A stretch of 64,000 nt of DNA from Sphingorhabdus sp. Alg231-15. Its GTDB lineage: Bacteria > Pseudomonadota > Alphaproteobacteria > Sphingomonadales > Sphingomonadaceae. Under the pieces are notes generated by a model. The model was not told where the DNA came from. It made no database searches and was given only the letters and a program-made list of their open reading frames with translations. The translations under genes and the position numbers were made by a program. The DNA is taken from NCBI RefSeq assembly GCF_900149705.1, contig NZ_LT703001.1:3094001-3158000 (forward strand), read 5' to 3'. Below, piece after piece: positions 52,154 through 63,122 of the stretch (the first letter of the stretch is position 1; every line of letters begins with the position of its first letter).

Positions 52154-55100
52154 GTTGCGCGGGAGGATCAGCCGGTTGATTTTGCGATCCCGGACAATGT
52201 TTTTGATGATGTGGATGGTGACACGCTGACCATTACCGCAAGTTTGGCAGATGGGAACGACTTGCCTCTCTGGCTCAATTTCGATGGTTCGCGCTTCACC
52301 GGACAACCTCCACTCGACTTCAATGGGGTCATTCAGATCACGTTGACTGCAAGTGACGGTATCCTTGAGGTGAGCGACAATTTCGCGCTCTCGATCACTC
52401 CTGAAAATGACCCCCCCGTCGTTTTGACACCTTTGTCTGACGTTTCGGCGGCTGAAGATAGCTTCGTGGATATCTTGATTCCCGAGAACACTTTCTTCGA
52501 TGTCGACGGCGATTTTCTCACTTTGACAGCATCGCTGGCTGATGGCTCCGAGCTTCCCGCCTGGTTGAGCTTTGACGGCAGTCGACTGACCGGTATACCT
52601 CCTCAGGATTTCAACGGTGATATCAGTATCGCGATAACGGCCAGCGATGGTTCGCTCGAAATCACTGATATTTTCAATCTGACGATTGATCCGGTGAATG
52701 ATGCGCCAATTGTTCTGACACCAATTTCAGACAAGGCTTCTCCGGAAGATATGATGGTAAATATAGCATTACCAACAAATATCTTTGGTGATGTCGATGG
52801 CGATAGTCTTGCATTGACCGCAAATCTCCAGGATGGATCCGATCTGCCGGTTTGGCTCAGTTTTGATGGTGTTCGTTTTACAGGTGTTCCGCCTCAGGAC
52901 TTCAATGGGGTATTGCGTATCACAGCATCCGCTAGCGATGGCTTGTTGGAAACCAGCAGCACATTCGAACTAGCGATTGAAGCCGTTAACGACGCTCCGG
53001 TTGTGTCGCTTGCATTGGCCGATCAAAATACTGCTGAAGATCAAGCAATAGATATCGTGCTGCCAGAGAACGTTTTCTCCGACGTTGATGGTGATGATCT
53101 TATTGTCTCTGCAAGGCTTGCTGATGGCGCCGCGCTGCCAGCTTGGTTGAATTTTGACGGCTTCCGCTTTACCGGAACTCCGCCTCAGGATTTCAATGGT
53201 ACTTTGGATATCGAAGTTACTGGATCTGACGGCAGTTTGAATGCGACCAGCGTCTTTGCTTTGACTATTGATCCAGTAAATGATGCGCCGGTCCTTCTGA
53301 CACCGATCGCTGATCAAATTGGAACTGAAGATACGGCGATATTGATCGCACTGCCCGACGATATGTTCGCCGATATTGATGGTGATTTGTTATCGGTAAC
53401 GGCAACCCTTGGCGACGGCACGGTGCTTCCCGCTTGGTTGAGTTTTGATGGTGCCCGGTTCATGGGAACGCCGCCGCAGGATTTCAACGGAACGATTGAT
53501 TTGCGAGTGACTGCATCTGACGGAAATCTAACCGTTAGTGATGATCTGCGTTTAACTATTGAAGCGACTAATGATGCGCCTTTGGTCGGTTTGGAACTGG
53601 CCAACACTGGCGTCATCGAAGATCAAGCCTTTGAAGTCACACTACCTGAAAATGCTTTCGTTGATGTTGACGGAGACGCACTCACATTATCGGCTTCTTT
53701 GCTGGACGGATCTCAACTTCCTATTTGGCTAACCTTCAACGGGACATCCTTTACCGGCACGCCGCCTCAGGATTTCAATGGTAGTCTTGAGATCAATGTG
53801 ACCGCAAGTGATGGAATTCTGGAAGCCAGTCAGAGTTTTACTCTGGTGGTCGTGGCAGACAATGATGCTCCTGTTCTTATCACGCCAATTGCTGATCAGA
53901 ATTCCGATGAAGACAGTAGTCTCGAGATCGCATTGCCGGATGGATTATTTGGGAATGTAGACGGGGATGATCTGACGCTTTCAGCACGCCTTGCTGATGG
54001 AAACCCGTTGCCTTCATGGTTGGCATTTGATGGGAGCATATTCTCGGGAACACCTCCTCAGGATTTCAATGGTGAAGTTGAGATCGCAGTCATCGCCAGT
54101 GATGGCGAATTAGAAGTCAGCGATAATTTTACTCTCACAATCAACGCGATTAATGATGCTCCTGTCGTTGATATGGCACCCAGCAACTACGTCGGTCTCG
54201 AAGACTTTGCGATAGATGTCGTGTTACCCGCAGACAGTTTCGCTGATGTCGACGGCGATGTGTTGACACTAAGTGCTACCTTGGCCGATGGGACGGAATT
54301 GCCTAACTGGCTTAGCTTTGATGGATCAAGCTTTACGGGAACGCCGCCTCAAGATTTCAATGGTACGGTAGATATTGATATTGCTGCGACCGATGGCCAA
54401 CTGACTGTCAATCACGCATTCCGCCTCAGCATTGATCCCGTTAATGATGCACCCACATTAGTGTCTCTGGCTGATTTGTCCTCTGACGAAAATCAGGCGT
54501 TTGATATTCCGCTGGCCGCAAGCTCCTTTGCCGATGTTGATGGCGATGCGTTAACATATACGGCGACACTGCTCGGCGGGGATCCTCTGCCGACATGGAT
54601 CAATTTTGATGGGACCCGCTTCACTGGCACAGCTCCTGAAGACTCAAGCGGTGTCTTGGAAATCGAGGTGACCGCAAGCGATGGCGCTTTGAATGCCGCT
54701 GGCAGCTTCATATTTACCATTGATCCTGACAACCAAGCACCAATTGCTGTTGATGACGACATCTTCCTTTCCGAAGGCGGCGATGAGCTGACGATCTTGC
54801 AATCGAGCCTGCTCGACAACGATAGTGATCCCGATGGTGATACGCTGGGCGTAGTATCAGTCACCGACGGAGCTAATGGCACCGTGGGTTTCGATGCTGA
54901 CGGCAACATCGTCTACACACCAAATGCTGGTTTCCAGGGTGACGACAGCTTCACATATACAATCAGCGATGGTGAGCTTACTTCGACCGCCACTGCCCAG
55001 CTGCGCGTCGATGACCCATTTTCTGGCTGGCGTCAGGGTACAGAAGGCAATGACTTCCTGTTTGGCAATTTCTTCCGCGCCAACGAAATTTTTGGACGCG

Positions 55101-57103
55101 ACGGTAGAGATTATATCTTTGGTGGTTTCCGCGCTGATTACCTAGCTGGCGGCGATGGCAATGACCGCGTATTTGGCCTTTTCGGCAATGATCACCTCTG
55201 GGGTAATGGCGGCGACGACAAGCTCTATGGAGGTTTCGGAACCGATACAGCTTATTTCAGCGGCAATAGTGCAGAATATGAACTGCAAACTCAAAATGGT
55301 GGTTTTTATGTTCGTATCCGTGATGAAGAACCTGGCGTAAACGGCGATGACGGCCGTGATCAGTTATACAGTGTCGAACGCCTTGCATTTGCCGATGAGA
55401 CTATTTCGGTCGCCTCACCGATCATCCTTGATCTGGATGGCGATGGTTCTGAATTTGTATCAGCCTCACAGAGCAATGCTTTGTTCGATCTCGATGGAGA
55501 TGGCGTTCTAGATGACACTAGCTGGATTGGTAGTGGGGATGCGTTTCTATTCCTCGACCGCGACGGAGATGGCTTTGTAAGCGGTGTCAATGAAATCAGT
55601 TTCATTGATGACGCGAAAGAGGCCAAATCTGACCTTGATGGCTTAAGAGCTTTTGATAGCAATAGTGATACTATCCTTTCAGCAGATGATGCCCGGTTCT
55701 CTGAATTCGGTGTCTGGCAGGATATTAACACCAATGGCGCAGTGGATGCTGGTGAGACGTTCAAACTGGAAGATGCCGGGATTGTGTCGATTAACCTCAA
55801 TGCAACAGCAACAGAATCTGACTTTACTTTAGGTGACGTTGCGGTCGCTAATCAGGGAACATTCACCAAAGCAGATGGATCTACTGGTGGCTTTGCCGAT
55901 GCTGCTATTACCTTCTTCCAAAAAGGTGTTCCCGAATTACCACTGGTTGGGTTTAGCTCTGAGTCCTTTGGGCGCAAGTCGAAGAAATATCGTCTCTACG
56001 CCCAAAACGGCGAATTGATGATCGGCTCCAAGAAAACCGTCATGGGATCATTGGACAGCGCAACCGTTTTGAACTTCAAGAACCGGGATATCGGATTGCT
56101 AGCGCCCATTGTATTAGATTTGGATGGCGATGGAGTTGAGCTGAGGAGCTACAAGAAGAGTAAGGCCCGTTTTGACATTGATGGAGATGGTTCGCGCGAC
56201 AATACCGGCTGGACAGGAAAAGGTGACGGCTTCCTTGTCATTGATAGAAACAACAATGGCTTGATCGACAATGGCGCTGAACTAAGCTTCCTAACCGAAG
56301 CGCCGGGTGCCAAGAGTGATTTACAAGCGTTGTCGGCGCTTGATAGTAATGGTGATGGCGTCATCTCCAGTCTCGACTTGCGCTTCCGTGAATTGAAAGT
56401 CTGGGTCGATCGCAATGATAATGGCGTAACCGATGCTGGTGAACTCGCCAATTTGAATGATCATCGTATCGCGTCTATCAGCCTGAATGGTCAGGCGACC
56501 AATGACCGCGTCAAAATCGGTAAAAATATTATACTAGCGACTTCTAGCTTTACGCGGACAGATGGGTCGACCGGTGCAGTTGGAGATGCTGTACTGGCCT
56601 TTAAGCCAGCTGGAAGACCGGAATCTCAAGTCCAATATTCGAATGGACCTTTCTCTCTTCAAAACTGGAAACGGGAAGGTTATTTGCAGGCCGCAGCTGA
56701 GATTGAGCCTGATGACGCGCAATTGACCGCGCTCAGGGCAGGCCTGAACAGTTCCACCGCGACAACTGAACAGAGTTTGCGATTTAACGTTCCGCAGGAT
56801 GTGAATGTGTTTGATTATTTTGAGCAAACATCTTCAACGAATACGCGGCAGACTGGTCAGACATCCTCGTCAGAAGTTGCGGCACTAGGCGAGAGCGTTG
56901 TCACTGCTGCAATGGTAGCCAAAGAGTCGATCAGCTCAACCGCCGATGTAGTTTCTAAAGAACCAATAAGAAATATTGATGCAGACTTGTCAAAGTTAGC
57001 ATTGATGACACAGGATATGAACGCATTTGGTACAAAATCAGCTGCAGAGAGCAACTCGGAGCGTCAGAGATCCGCGTCAATACCTGATCTTTTCGCGGCC
57101 TAG
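52154..57103 (+). pseudogene. Large RTX/Ig-like repeat protein, 5' truncated
   Basis: The frame opens after TAG at 52151 in the middle of a repeat (REDQPVDFAIPDNVFDD), so the start is missing; a GTG at 52211 lacks a ribosome site. The remaining ~1640 residues hold nine units of about 93 residues (DVDGDxLTxxASLADG, PPQDFNG, NDAPV: dystroglycan/He_PIG type), one cadherin-like unit (PIAVDDDIF to TATAQLRVDD), RTX nonapeptides (about 965-1010, GGDGND) and two Ca-binding LDLDGDG modules. A Ser-rich tail ends the protein. Intact relatives are type I secreted adhesins. Export would fail only at the N-terminus if no new start is used, since the signal is C-terminal. Confidence 0.75.
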
Positions 57104-57261
57104 CGACAATGGTTCTGAGGCGATTCATTTTTTGACAAGCTGCAGGAGATAGCGGCCCGGCGTAGCCATCGGCCCTGCTGCTTCCGATCCATTAGCGTCC
57201 GCTGCACAAACCGCTTTCCTACCGACCACCTGTGCTGCTAACACCAGTGTCAGGAGAACAG

Positions 57262-58599
57262 ATGGCGCAGGAGAAAGCTTTGGCAGCGACACCAGCCAAC
57301 GAAGAAGAGCGCCGGCTATCTGACGGAAATCCCGTCAGCAAATTCTATGGCTGGAACAACGCGGCGCTTTTGTTCTTCATCCAGTTTGCTGCCTCCGGCT
57401 TTGTCTATTTTGCCTATGCCGCAATTTTCCCGGCGATGGTCGAGGATATGAACTGGAACCGCGGTGATGCGTCCATCGCGCATAGTCTCAGCTTTCTGAT
57501 CTTGGGGTTGAGCTATCCAGTGACCGCCTGGATGATCGGAAAACGGGGCGTAAGATTCACTTTGACAACCGGTCTGGTGCTAATGCTGGCCAGTCTTTTG
57601 ATGACTGTCTTTTTCGTGACCAAAATCTGGCACTGGACCCTGATTTGGGGATTGTTCATGGGAATGGCCAATGCACTGGCCGGACCCCTGTGCGGACAAA
57701 CCGTGGTCATCAACTGGTTCAGCGCCAAACGGGCAACGGTGCTTGGAATCATCCTCACCGGCAATGCGCTCGGAGGTTTTTTTGCGCAGCCAATACTGAT
57801 TCGGGTGATGGAGCTATTTGGCAGCTGGCAATCAGGATGGCTGGTGAGCGCTGCAGCCGTTGTCGGTGCGCTGCTATTGACTCAGTTCATTGTGAATCGA
57901 CCCGGGGATATTGGACAGCACCCCGATAATTTTGATCCGCTTGCGACCCGCGCAGACACACACAAGCCTGCGCCCAAACCGCGCACCTATCGCAGTGATC
58001 GGAACTGGACCGTTCGCGAAGTCTTTCGAACCCGCGCAGTTTATTTCATCATGACCATCAGCGTTACTTATCTGGGCATCGGGACCTTCCTGCTCACCCA
58101 TGGCTCGCTCTACCTATCGGATATCGGCATTTCGAAAATTCAGACCGCCTCTATCGTCAGTGTCTTCATCATTGGTAGCGGGCTGGGCCGCATACCGGCG
58201 GGATGGCTCGGCGACCGTTTCGAACTGCGCTGGTTGATGGCGGCGATGATGGCCGCGATGCTGGCGTCTTTCATTATGTTATGGACTCTTACCAGCCTGG
58301 TCGGCCTTGGCTTTGCCGCCTTCCTGCTCGGGCTGTGTTATGGCGGATTTTTTGCGCTGTCTCCCGCCCTCACCAGCAATTTTTTCGGGCAGGAAAGCTT
58401 TGCGAAAATCAACTCGGTATTTGCGCCGCTGCTTTTGCCCTTCGTCGCGACGGCACCGGCAGGCGCAGGCTATATTTTCGATATATATGGCAGCTATGAC
58501 CTGGCGTTCTTGATAGGTTCGATTCTGTTGGGCCTGTCTCTGATCTCCGCCATTTGTCTGACGCCACCACAACATAAGGCCGCGTCCGAGGGCGCTTAG
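57262..58599 (+). CDS. MFS transporter, monocarboxylate/oxalate-formate type
   Basis: 445 residues from the ATG at 57262 with AGGAG five bases upstream. Twelve membrane helices; FYGWNNAALLFFIQFAASGF at the start and GLGRIPAGWLGDRFELRW between helices 8 and 9 mark the MCT/OFA branch. It probably imports or exports a small carboxylate. It converges with the AI-2E family gene, the stops overlapping by four bases. Confidence 0.82.
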   Translation: MAQEKALAATPANEEERRLSDGNPVSKFYGWNNAALLFFIQFAASGFVYFAYAAIFPAMVEDMNWNRGDASIAHSLSFLILGLSYPVTAWMIGKRGVRFTLTTGLVLMLASLLMTVFFVTKIWHWTLIWGLFMGMANALAGPLCGQTVVINWFSAKRATVLGIILTGNALGGFFAQPILIRVMELFGSWQSGWLVSAAAVVGALLLTQFIVNRPGDIGQHPDNFDPLATRADTHKPAPKPRTYRSDRNWTVREVFRTRAVYFIMTISVTYLGIGTFLLTHGSLYLSDIGISKIQTASIVSVFIIGSGLGRIPAGWLGDRFELRWLMAAMMAAMLASFIMLWTLTSLVGLGFAAFLLGLCYGGFFALSPALTSNFFGQESFAKINSVFAPLLLPFVATAPAGAGYIFDIYGSYDLAFLIGSILLGLSLISAICLTPPQHKAASEGA

Positions 58600-59714
58600 A
58601 CTTTCCCGTCGCTCGACAATAGAGCTGCAATTGGTTTGGTGCCTTTGCGGCCAGCCAATATGATCATCAATATCGTCGTAAACGGCACCGCCAGTATCGC
58701 ACCGGGAATACCCCACAGCGTGCTCCATACGGAAAGCGCCACCAGCACCACCATCGGACTGAGGTTGACCGATTTGCTGAGCATGCGCGGTTCCACAACA
58801 TTGCCGATGATCACCTGCGCTGCCGTCATCAGGCCGGTGGCGATTAACGGTACGGTCAGCGTGCCAAATTGCGCGACTGCGAACAGCGCCGGAAAGGCAA
58901 CACCGACAATCGAACCGATATAGGGAATGTAATTGAGCAGACCGATTATGATCGCCCACAGCGCAGCATATTCGATACCGAGTGTCACCATGATGACCCA
59001 GCAGATTACGCCCAGCATGATGTTGATCAGTGTCTTGGTCGCCAGATAGCTGCCAATATCGTGGTTGATTCGCGCGATCATGTTCATCGTGTCTTTGGAA
59101 TCACTTGCATTACCAAAGGCCCGCTGCACTTTTGCCGGAAAGCCGGTAATCTCGCTGAGCATGAAAGACGCGTAGAGGATGGTAATAAACACAAAACCAC
59201 CAAAACTGGTCAGCGATGACAAGACCGATTGTGCGATCGCCGCGATATCAACTTCGGTCAGCAGCTTGGTGGCAAATTCGCTGACCGCTTTGACGACCGC
59301 GTCGCTGCCGCGATCGATCATCCGGCCGGGCGATGCCATCATATCGGCGACATCGGTCTGGACCGCCGCTGTCTCGGTGGGTGCCGGAAACCAGGTGGCA
59401 AACAAGTTTTCCAGATTGCTCTGATAGGTCGGCAGCGAGGGCACCAGAGTCTGCAAGCTGGCAACCAGCATCCGTGTCATCGCGAACAACAACAGGATTA
59501 CCCCGACCAAGGCCAATGACGAGCGCACCCACATGGGTGAGCGCCCCAGACCAGGGATACGCGCTACGGCCGCGCTGGCAGAATATAATATCTGAAGCAG
59601 GATGATCGCTGTCACGATCGGCAGGATAATATCCTTGCCGACATAGAATAGCCAGCCAATCATGATGGTGATCCCGACCGAGAAAAATATCGTGCTGACG
59701 CGGCCCTGTAACAT
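58596..59714 (-). CDS. AI-2E family permease
   Basis: 372 residues, eight membrane helices in the family arrangement: two or three at each end, a middle amphipathic region and a re-entrant part. GLLNYIPYIGSIVGVAFPALFA and the C-terminal NLSPMVVLVALSVWSTLWGIPGAILAVPF are diagnostic. Members range from autoinducer-2 export to Na+/H+ exchange, so the substrate is open. Confidence 0.87.
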   Translation of the reverse strand: MLQGRVSTIFFSVGITIMIGWLFYVGKDIILPIVTAIILLQILYSASAAVARIPGLGRSPMWVRSSLALVGVILLLFAMTRMLVASLQTLVPSLPTYQSNLENLFATWFPAPTETAAVQTDVADMMASPGRMIDRGSDAVVKAVSEFATKLLTEVDIAAIAQSVLSSLTSFGGFVFITILYASFMLSEITGFPAKVQRAFGNASDSKDTMNMIARINHDIGSYLATKTLINIMLGVICWVIMVTLGIEYAALWAIIIGLLNYIPYIGSIVGVAFPALFAVAQFGTLTVPLIATGLMTAAQVIIGNVVEPRMLSKSVNLSPMVVLVALSVWSTLWGIPGAILAVPFTTILMIILAGRKGTKPIAALLSSDGKV

Positions 59715-59881
59715 TATTCTAGATCACCATATTTTTGTGCTGACAAAAGCTCTTACAACCGGTTGATATACATAAAAATCCACCCTGTCATCCGAACAGT
59801 GCAGCAGCCAGTCCTGTAACATCTGCAAGCAATCGCGACTAGTATCTTGACGGCGCGCACCCTTCTCGGCCAATAGCCGAT

Positions 59882-60547
59882 ATGGCCGACGATATTTCTT
59901 CCCTTCCGCATGACGAACTGAGCCGCCGCGGCCTGCTGTTCGTCCTCTCTTCTCCCTCTGGTGCTGGCAAATCGACGCTCGCACGAATGCTGCTAGAAGC
60001 CGATGATCAGATCGCGATGTCGGTATCGGTGACCACCCGTCCACAGCGCCCCGGTGAAGAACATGGCGAGGACTATTATTTTGTCAGTGGCGAGGAGTTT
60101 GAAGAGATGGTCGCGGATCATTCCTTCCTTGAATATGCCACCGTCTTCGGCAATCGCTATGCAACGCCAGCCGCGCCGGTTCAAAAGAATCTGGAAGATG
60201 GACAGGACGTTCTGTTCGATATTGACTGGCAGGGTACCCAGCAGCTCTATCAACGCGCCGGCGAAGATGTCGTCCGCATCTTCATCCTGCCGCCCTCACT
60301 CGCCGAGTTGCGAGAGCGGCTGGAGGCCCGGGCTACCGACAGCAACGAAATCATCGACAGCCGCATGCAGCGTGCAGCCAGCGAAATCAGCCATTGGGAC
60401 GGCTATGACTATGTCCTGATCAACGACGATCTCGATGCCTGTTTTGCGAAGGTTAAACAAATACTGGCCACCGAACGAATGCGTCGGTCGCGGCAAACAG
60501 GACTAATCGGGTTTGTCCGGGATTTGGTTGCGCAAGAGCGGAGCTAA
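59882..60547 (+). CDS. gmk: Guanylate kinase
   Basis: 221 residues. The P-loop is SSPSGAGKST (about 19-28); the GMP-binding lid has SVTTRPQRPGEEHGEDYYFV and EYATVFGNRYATP; FDIDWQGTQQL follows, and ILPPSLAELRERL ends the core. It converts GMP and ATP to GDP and ADP in nucleotide metabolism and is essential in most bacteria. Length is normal for the family. The downstream convergent gene is eight bases away. Confidence 0.95.
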   Translation: MADDISSLPHDELSRRGLLFVLSSPSGAGKSTLARMLLEADDQIAMSVSVTTRPQRPGEEHGEDYYFVSGEEFEEMVADHSFLEYATVFGNRYATPAAPVQKNLEDGQDVLFDIDWQGTQQLYQRAGEDVVRIFILPPSLAELRERLEARATDSNEIIDSRMQRAASEISHWDGYDYVLINDDLDACFAKVKQILATERMRRSRQTGLIGFVRDLVAQERS

Positions 60548-60554
60548 GCCTTAA

Positions 60555-61235
60555 TCACTTTTCAGTTCGCTTGACATATGTCCCGTCAAATATAGTTGCC
60601 CAGGTTTTTCCGCCATCTGTCGAGCTTTGCCAATGCTGGCGCACATTTTCGACAACCGTGCCATTGCGCTTTGGTGTCCAGGTGATCCGATTAATCGGAG
60701 ATCCGTTAACATAGCCAGGCCAGTTGGCGTTGCTTAGCACCATTTCCCCGCGCGCATTGAGGCCGCCGGCGATGAATAGCGCGGTGCCGTCGGCACCCAT
60801 CCAGGTCTGGTGCCAGCTTTTGCGGACAGCATCATAAAAGCTCATGCTCATTCCGGTATAACCGCCTTGCGTCTTATAGTCTTCGCGAATGACACAGCCG
60901 CCATGCTGCGCACTGATGCTATTGATTCCGGTAGGTGTCTCTTTGCCTGCAGACGTGACATCCCAGACCCCGATCCAGAAATCAAAAGCACGGTGATCGG
61001 CACTCGCACAAGGCGGGGGTGGCTTTTGCGCTGTGGGTGGATTGGCTGCCGCTGATTGCGCAAAGCCAGACGTGGAAAAAACAGGGGATGATGCCAATAA
61101 CGCCGCAAACAAAGCGCAGATTAGGGGTAGGGCGCTTCGGGTATCAGAACCGGGGCTGCCGGGCCGGGAAAAGGAGCATGCCCATGCGGTAGGCAAAAAT
61201 TCCCGAAATACCAATTTACGAACCACGTTTGTCAT
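60555..61235 (-). CDS. Exported DUF1579-like protein
   Basis: 226 residues with a long N-terminus that includes a membrane-type segment ending ASSPVFSTSGFAQSAAANPP (signal peptide). Mature motifs: DHRAFDFWIGVWDVTSAG, SISAQHGGCVIREDYKTQGGYTGMSMSFYD and WHQTWMGADG, typical of small beta-barrel DUF1579-like proteins. It is periplasmic. Function is unknown. Confidence 0.7.
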   Translation of the reverse strand: MTNVVRKLVFREFLPTAWACSFSRPGSPGSDTRSALPLICALFAALLASSPVFSTSGFAQSAAANPPTAQKPPPPCASADHRAFDFWIGVWDVTSAGKETPTGINSISAQHGGCVIREDYKTQGGYTGMSMSFYDAVRKSWHQTWMGADGTALFIAGGLNARGEMVLSNANWPGYVNGSPINRITWTPKRNGTVVENVRQHWQSSTDGGKTWATIFDGTYVKRTEK

Positions 61236-61276
61236 ATGGCACCATCCCCCTTTTTTAAAGCCGCGTGGCGATCCGA

Positions 61277-61450
61277 ATGGGTAACAATCAAAACCGCAAT
61301 GTGGCTCCCCAGCAAATTATGCCAGAGGAGATTATGAAGGCAGTCGCTTTCGACGAAAAGATGATGCGCTTCGACAACCGTTTGGCACTATTGCCAAAAA
61401 AGCGGAAAAAGGGCCGAGGCGGCCACAAAAACATCCGAGAACCGGCATGA
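61277..61450 (+). CDS. Possible small basic protein
   Basis: 57 residues from the ATG at 61277 (GTG at 61265 is an alternative). The tail is Lys/Arg rich (KKRKKGRGGHKN). No family recognised. It may be chance, although no other gene uses this stretch. Confidence 0.3.
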   Translation: MGNNQNRNVAPQQIMPEEIMKAVAFDEKMMRFDNRLALLPKKRKKGRGGHKNIREPA

Positions 61451-61477
61451 GTCACCGTTTCTTAAGGGCTTTACGGC

Positions 61478-63115
61478 ATGGTAAATTTCCGAATTACCAG
61501 CTTTTTCCCGGCTTTTAGATGTGAGAAACGACGCGTGATCAACAGCACGGACAGTAAATGGCTTGTCAGCCGGCTTATTGCCGGTTTTCTGCTGTTTAGT
61601 GCCACCTATGCATTGATCAATCAGCTACCGCTCACCCAGACGATCCTGTATCGCGCGGCGGCCCATGACTATGCCAGTGCCATTTGGGCGGCGCTATCCT
61701 TTGCGCTGCAGGCTATAATCTTGCTGATCGCTACAATAGTGTTGCCGCGCCGCTGGTTTACCGTGCTGGTCATCGCAATGGCGATCTCCGCTGGCGTGAA
61801 TATGGTCTACGGGCAGATTGTCGGCAATATGCTCGATATGCAAAAAACCGGCTGGCTGATGGCCGAAGCACGGCAAGCGGGCGACGCTGCCGGGGAATTT
61901 CTGATGCCTCTGGGCATTGCGCTAGGTAAGCTCATCCTGGCGATGCTTTTGCTGATTGGCGCGCGGAGGATCATGCGTCCTTCAGTGCCGAAATTGGTAC
62001 GGGCATTATCGTCCGGCAAAGGGTCACGCGTCGCGATCCTTATTCTGCTCGCTGTGCCATCTCTGTTATGGCCTTCCCTGAATCTCTATCCGCTGGCGGC
62101 AGAGCGCAATCTCTATAATTTTGCGGCGACCATCTGGACCGCCGATCCACCACCGCCGCGTGCACAAGTCTCGCCAGTGCCGGATAAGAATGGCGGCATC
62201 CGCAAGATCATCTGGCTGATCGATGAGAGTATTTCCTATCCGGCGTTTCAGCAGATCATCCGACCCGATCTGGCGACGACAGCGCTTATCGATTTTGGCG
62301 AGGCCGCATCGATGGGGCATTGCAGCACGCCGTCCAACGTCGCAATGCGATCTGGGGTCAATGTCCGCACCGTCGATAATCGTACAGATCTGCGCCGAAC
62401 TCCCTCCATCTGGGCCTATGCGACCAAAGCAGGTTTTGCGACAAGCATGATCGACGGACAGGTAACCGGCCCGCCGCAAAACCTGTTACAGTCACCGGAA
62501 CGCGCGTTGATAGACAGTTACCAGAATGCCGCCAGCGGCCTGAAAACCGATCTGACCATCGCCCGCTCGATCAACGCCAGCCTCAAGAGCGACGGAAAGC
62601 AGTTTACCTATGCGATCCTGCGCGGCGTGCATTTCCAGTATCAGGATCATTATCCCAAAGGCGCTTTGCCTCAGGGCAGCAGTACGCAGGCACAATATGA
62701 AAAGGCGATTGCCTATTCGAAGAAGGATTTTTTCGCCACTTTACTTGACGGCGTGGATCGCTCTGAGGTCGCAATATTCTACACGTCCGACCATGGTCAA
62801 AATATCGCCGATGGCGTCACACCCCATTGCAGCGGGAGCCCGGTAAAGGCCGAATTTTCAGTCCCGCTTGTCGCCTTTCTGCCGTCGGAAATCGCAGAGA
62901 GCTACAAAACGGAGGAGGGCGGACGCAGTCTCAGCCAGCTATTCCCAACCACGCTCGCGCTGATGGGCTATGATACGGACTATGCAACGGAAAATTATGA
63001 TAATATCCTAAGCACACCGACCGTACGTTATGTCTGGTTCGGTCGTGGTGTCGTGCCCGTAAAGAACGGCGGCGCAATTGATGTGCAGACAGGGCAAGAT
63101 TTCCCCGGCCGATGA
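61478..63115 (+). CDS. Sulfatase-fold membrane enzyme (phosphoethanolamine-transferase-like)
   Basis: 545 residues. About five N-terminal membrane helices (about 30-210), then an alkaline-phosphatase-superfamily domain with KIIWLIDESISY (metal site near 250), ASMGHCSTPSNVAMR with the nucleophile position Ser/Thr near 285-290, and FYTSDHGQNI (DHG metal motif near 430). This layout matches EptA-like transferases of phosphoethanolamine to lipid A or core sugars. Acceptor and donor are not determined by sequence alone. Confidence 0.8.
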   Translation: MVNFRITSFFPAFRCEKRRVINSTDSKWLVSRLIAGFLLFSATYALINQLPLTQTILYRAAAHDYASAIWAALSFALQAIILLIATIVLPRRWFTVLVIAMAISAGVNMVYGQIVGNMLDMQKTGWLMAEARQAGDAAGEFLMPLGIALGKLILAMLLLIGARRIMRPSVPKLVRALSSGKGSRVAILILLAVPSLLWPSLNLYPLAAERNLYNFAATIWTADPPPPRAQVSPVPDKNGGIRKIIWLIDESISYPAFQQIIRPDLATTALIDFGEAASMGHCSTPSNVAMRSGVNVRTVDNRTDLRRTPSIWAYATKAGFATSMIDGQVTGPPQNLLQSPERALIDSYQNAASGLKTDLTIARSINASLKSDGKQFTYAILRGVHFQYQDHYPKGALPQGSSTQAQYEKAIAYSKKDFFATLLDGVDRSEVAIFYTSDHGQNIADGVTPHCSGSPVKAEFSVPLVAFLPSEIAESYKTEEGGRSLSQLFPTTLALMGYDTDYATENYDNILSTPTVRYVWFGRGVVPVKNGGAIDVQTGQDFPGR

Positions 63116-63122
63116 TTTACCT

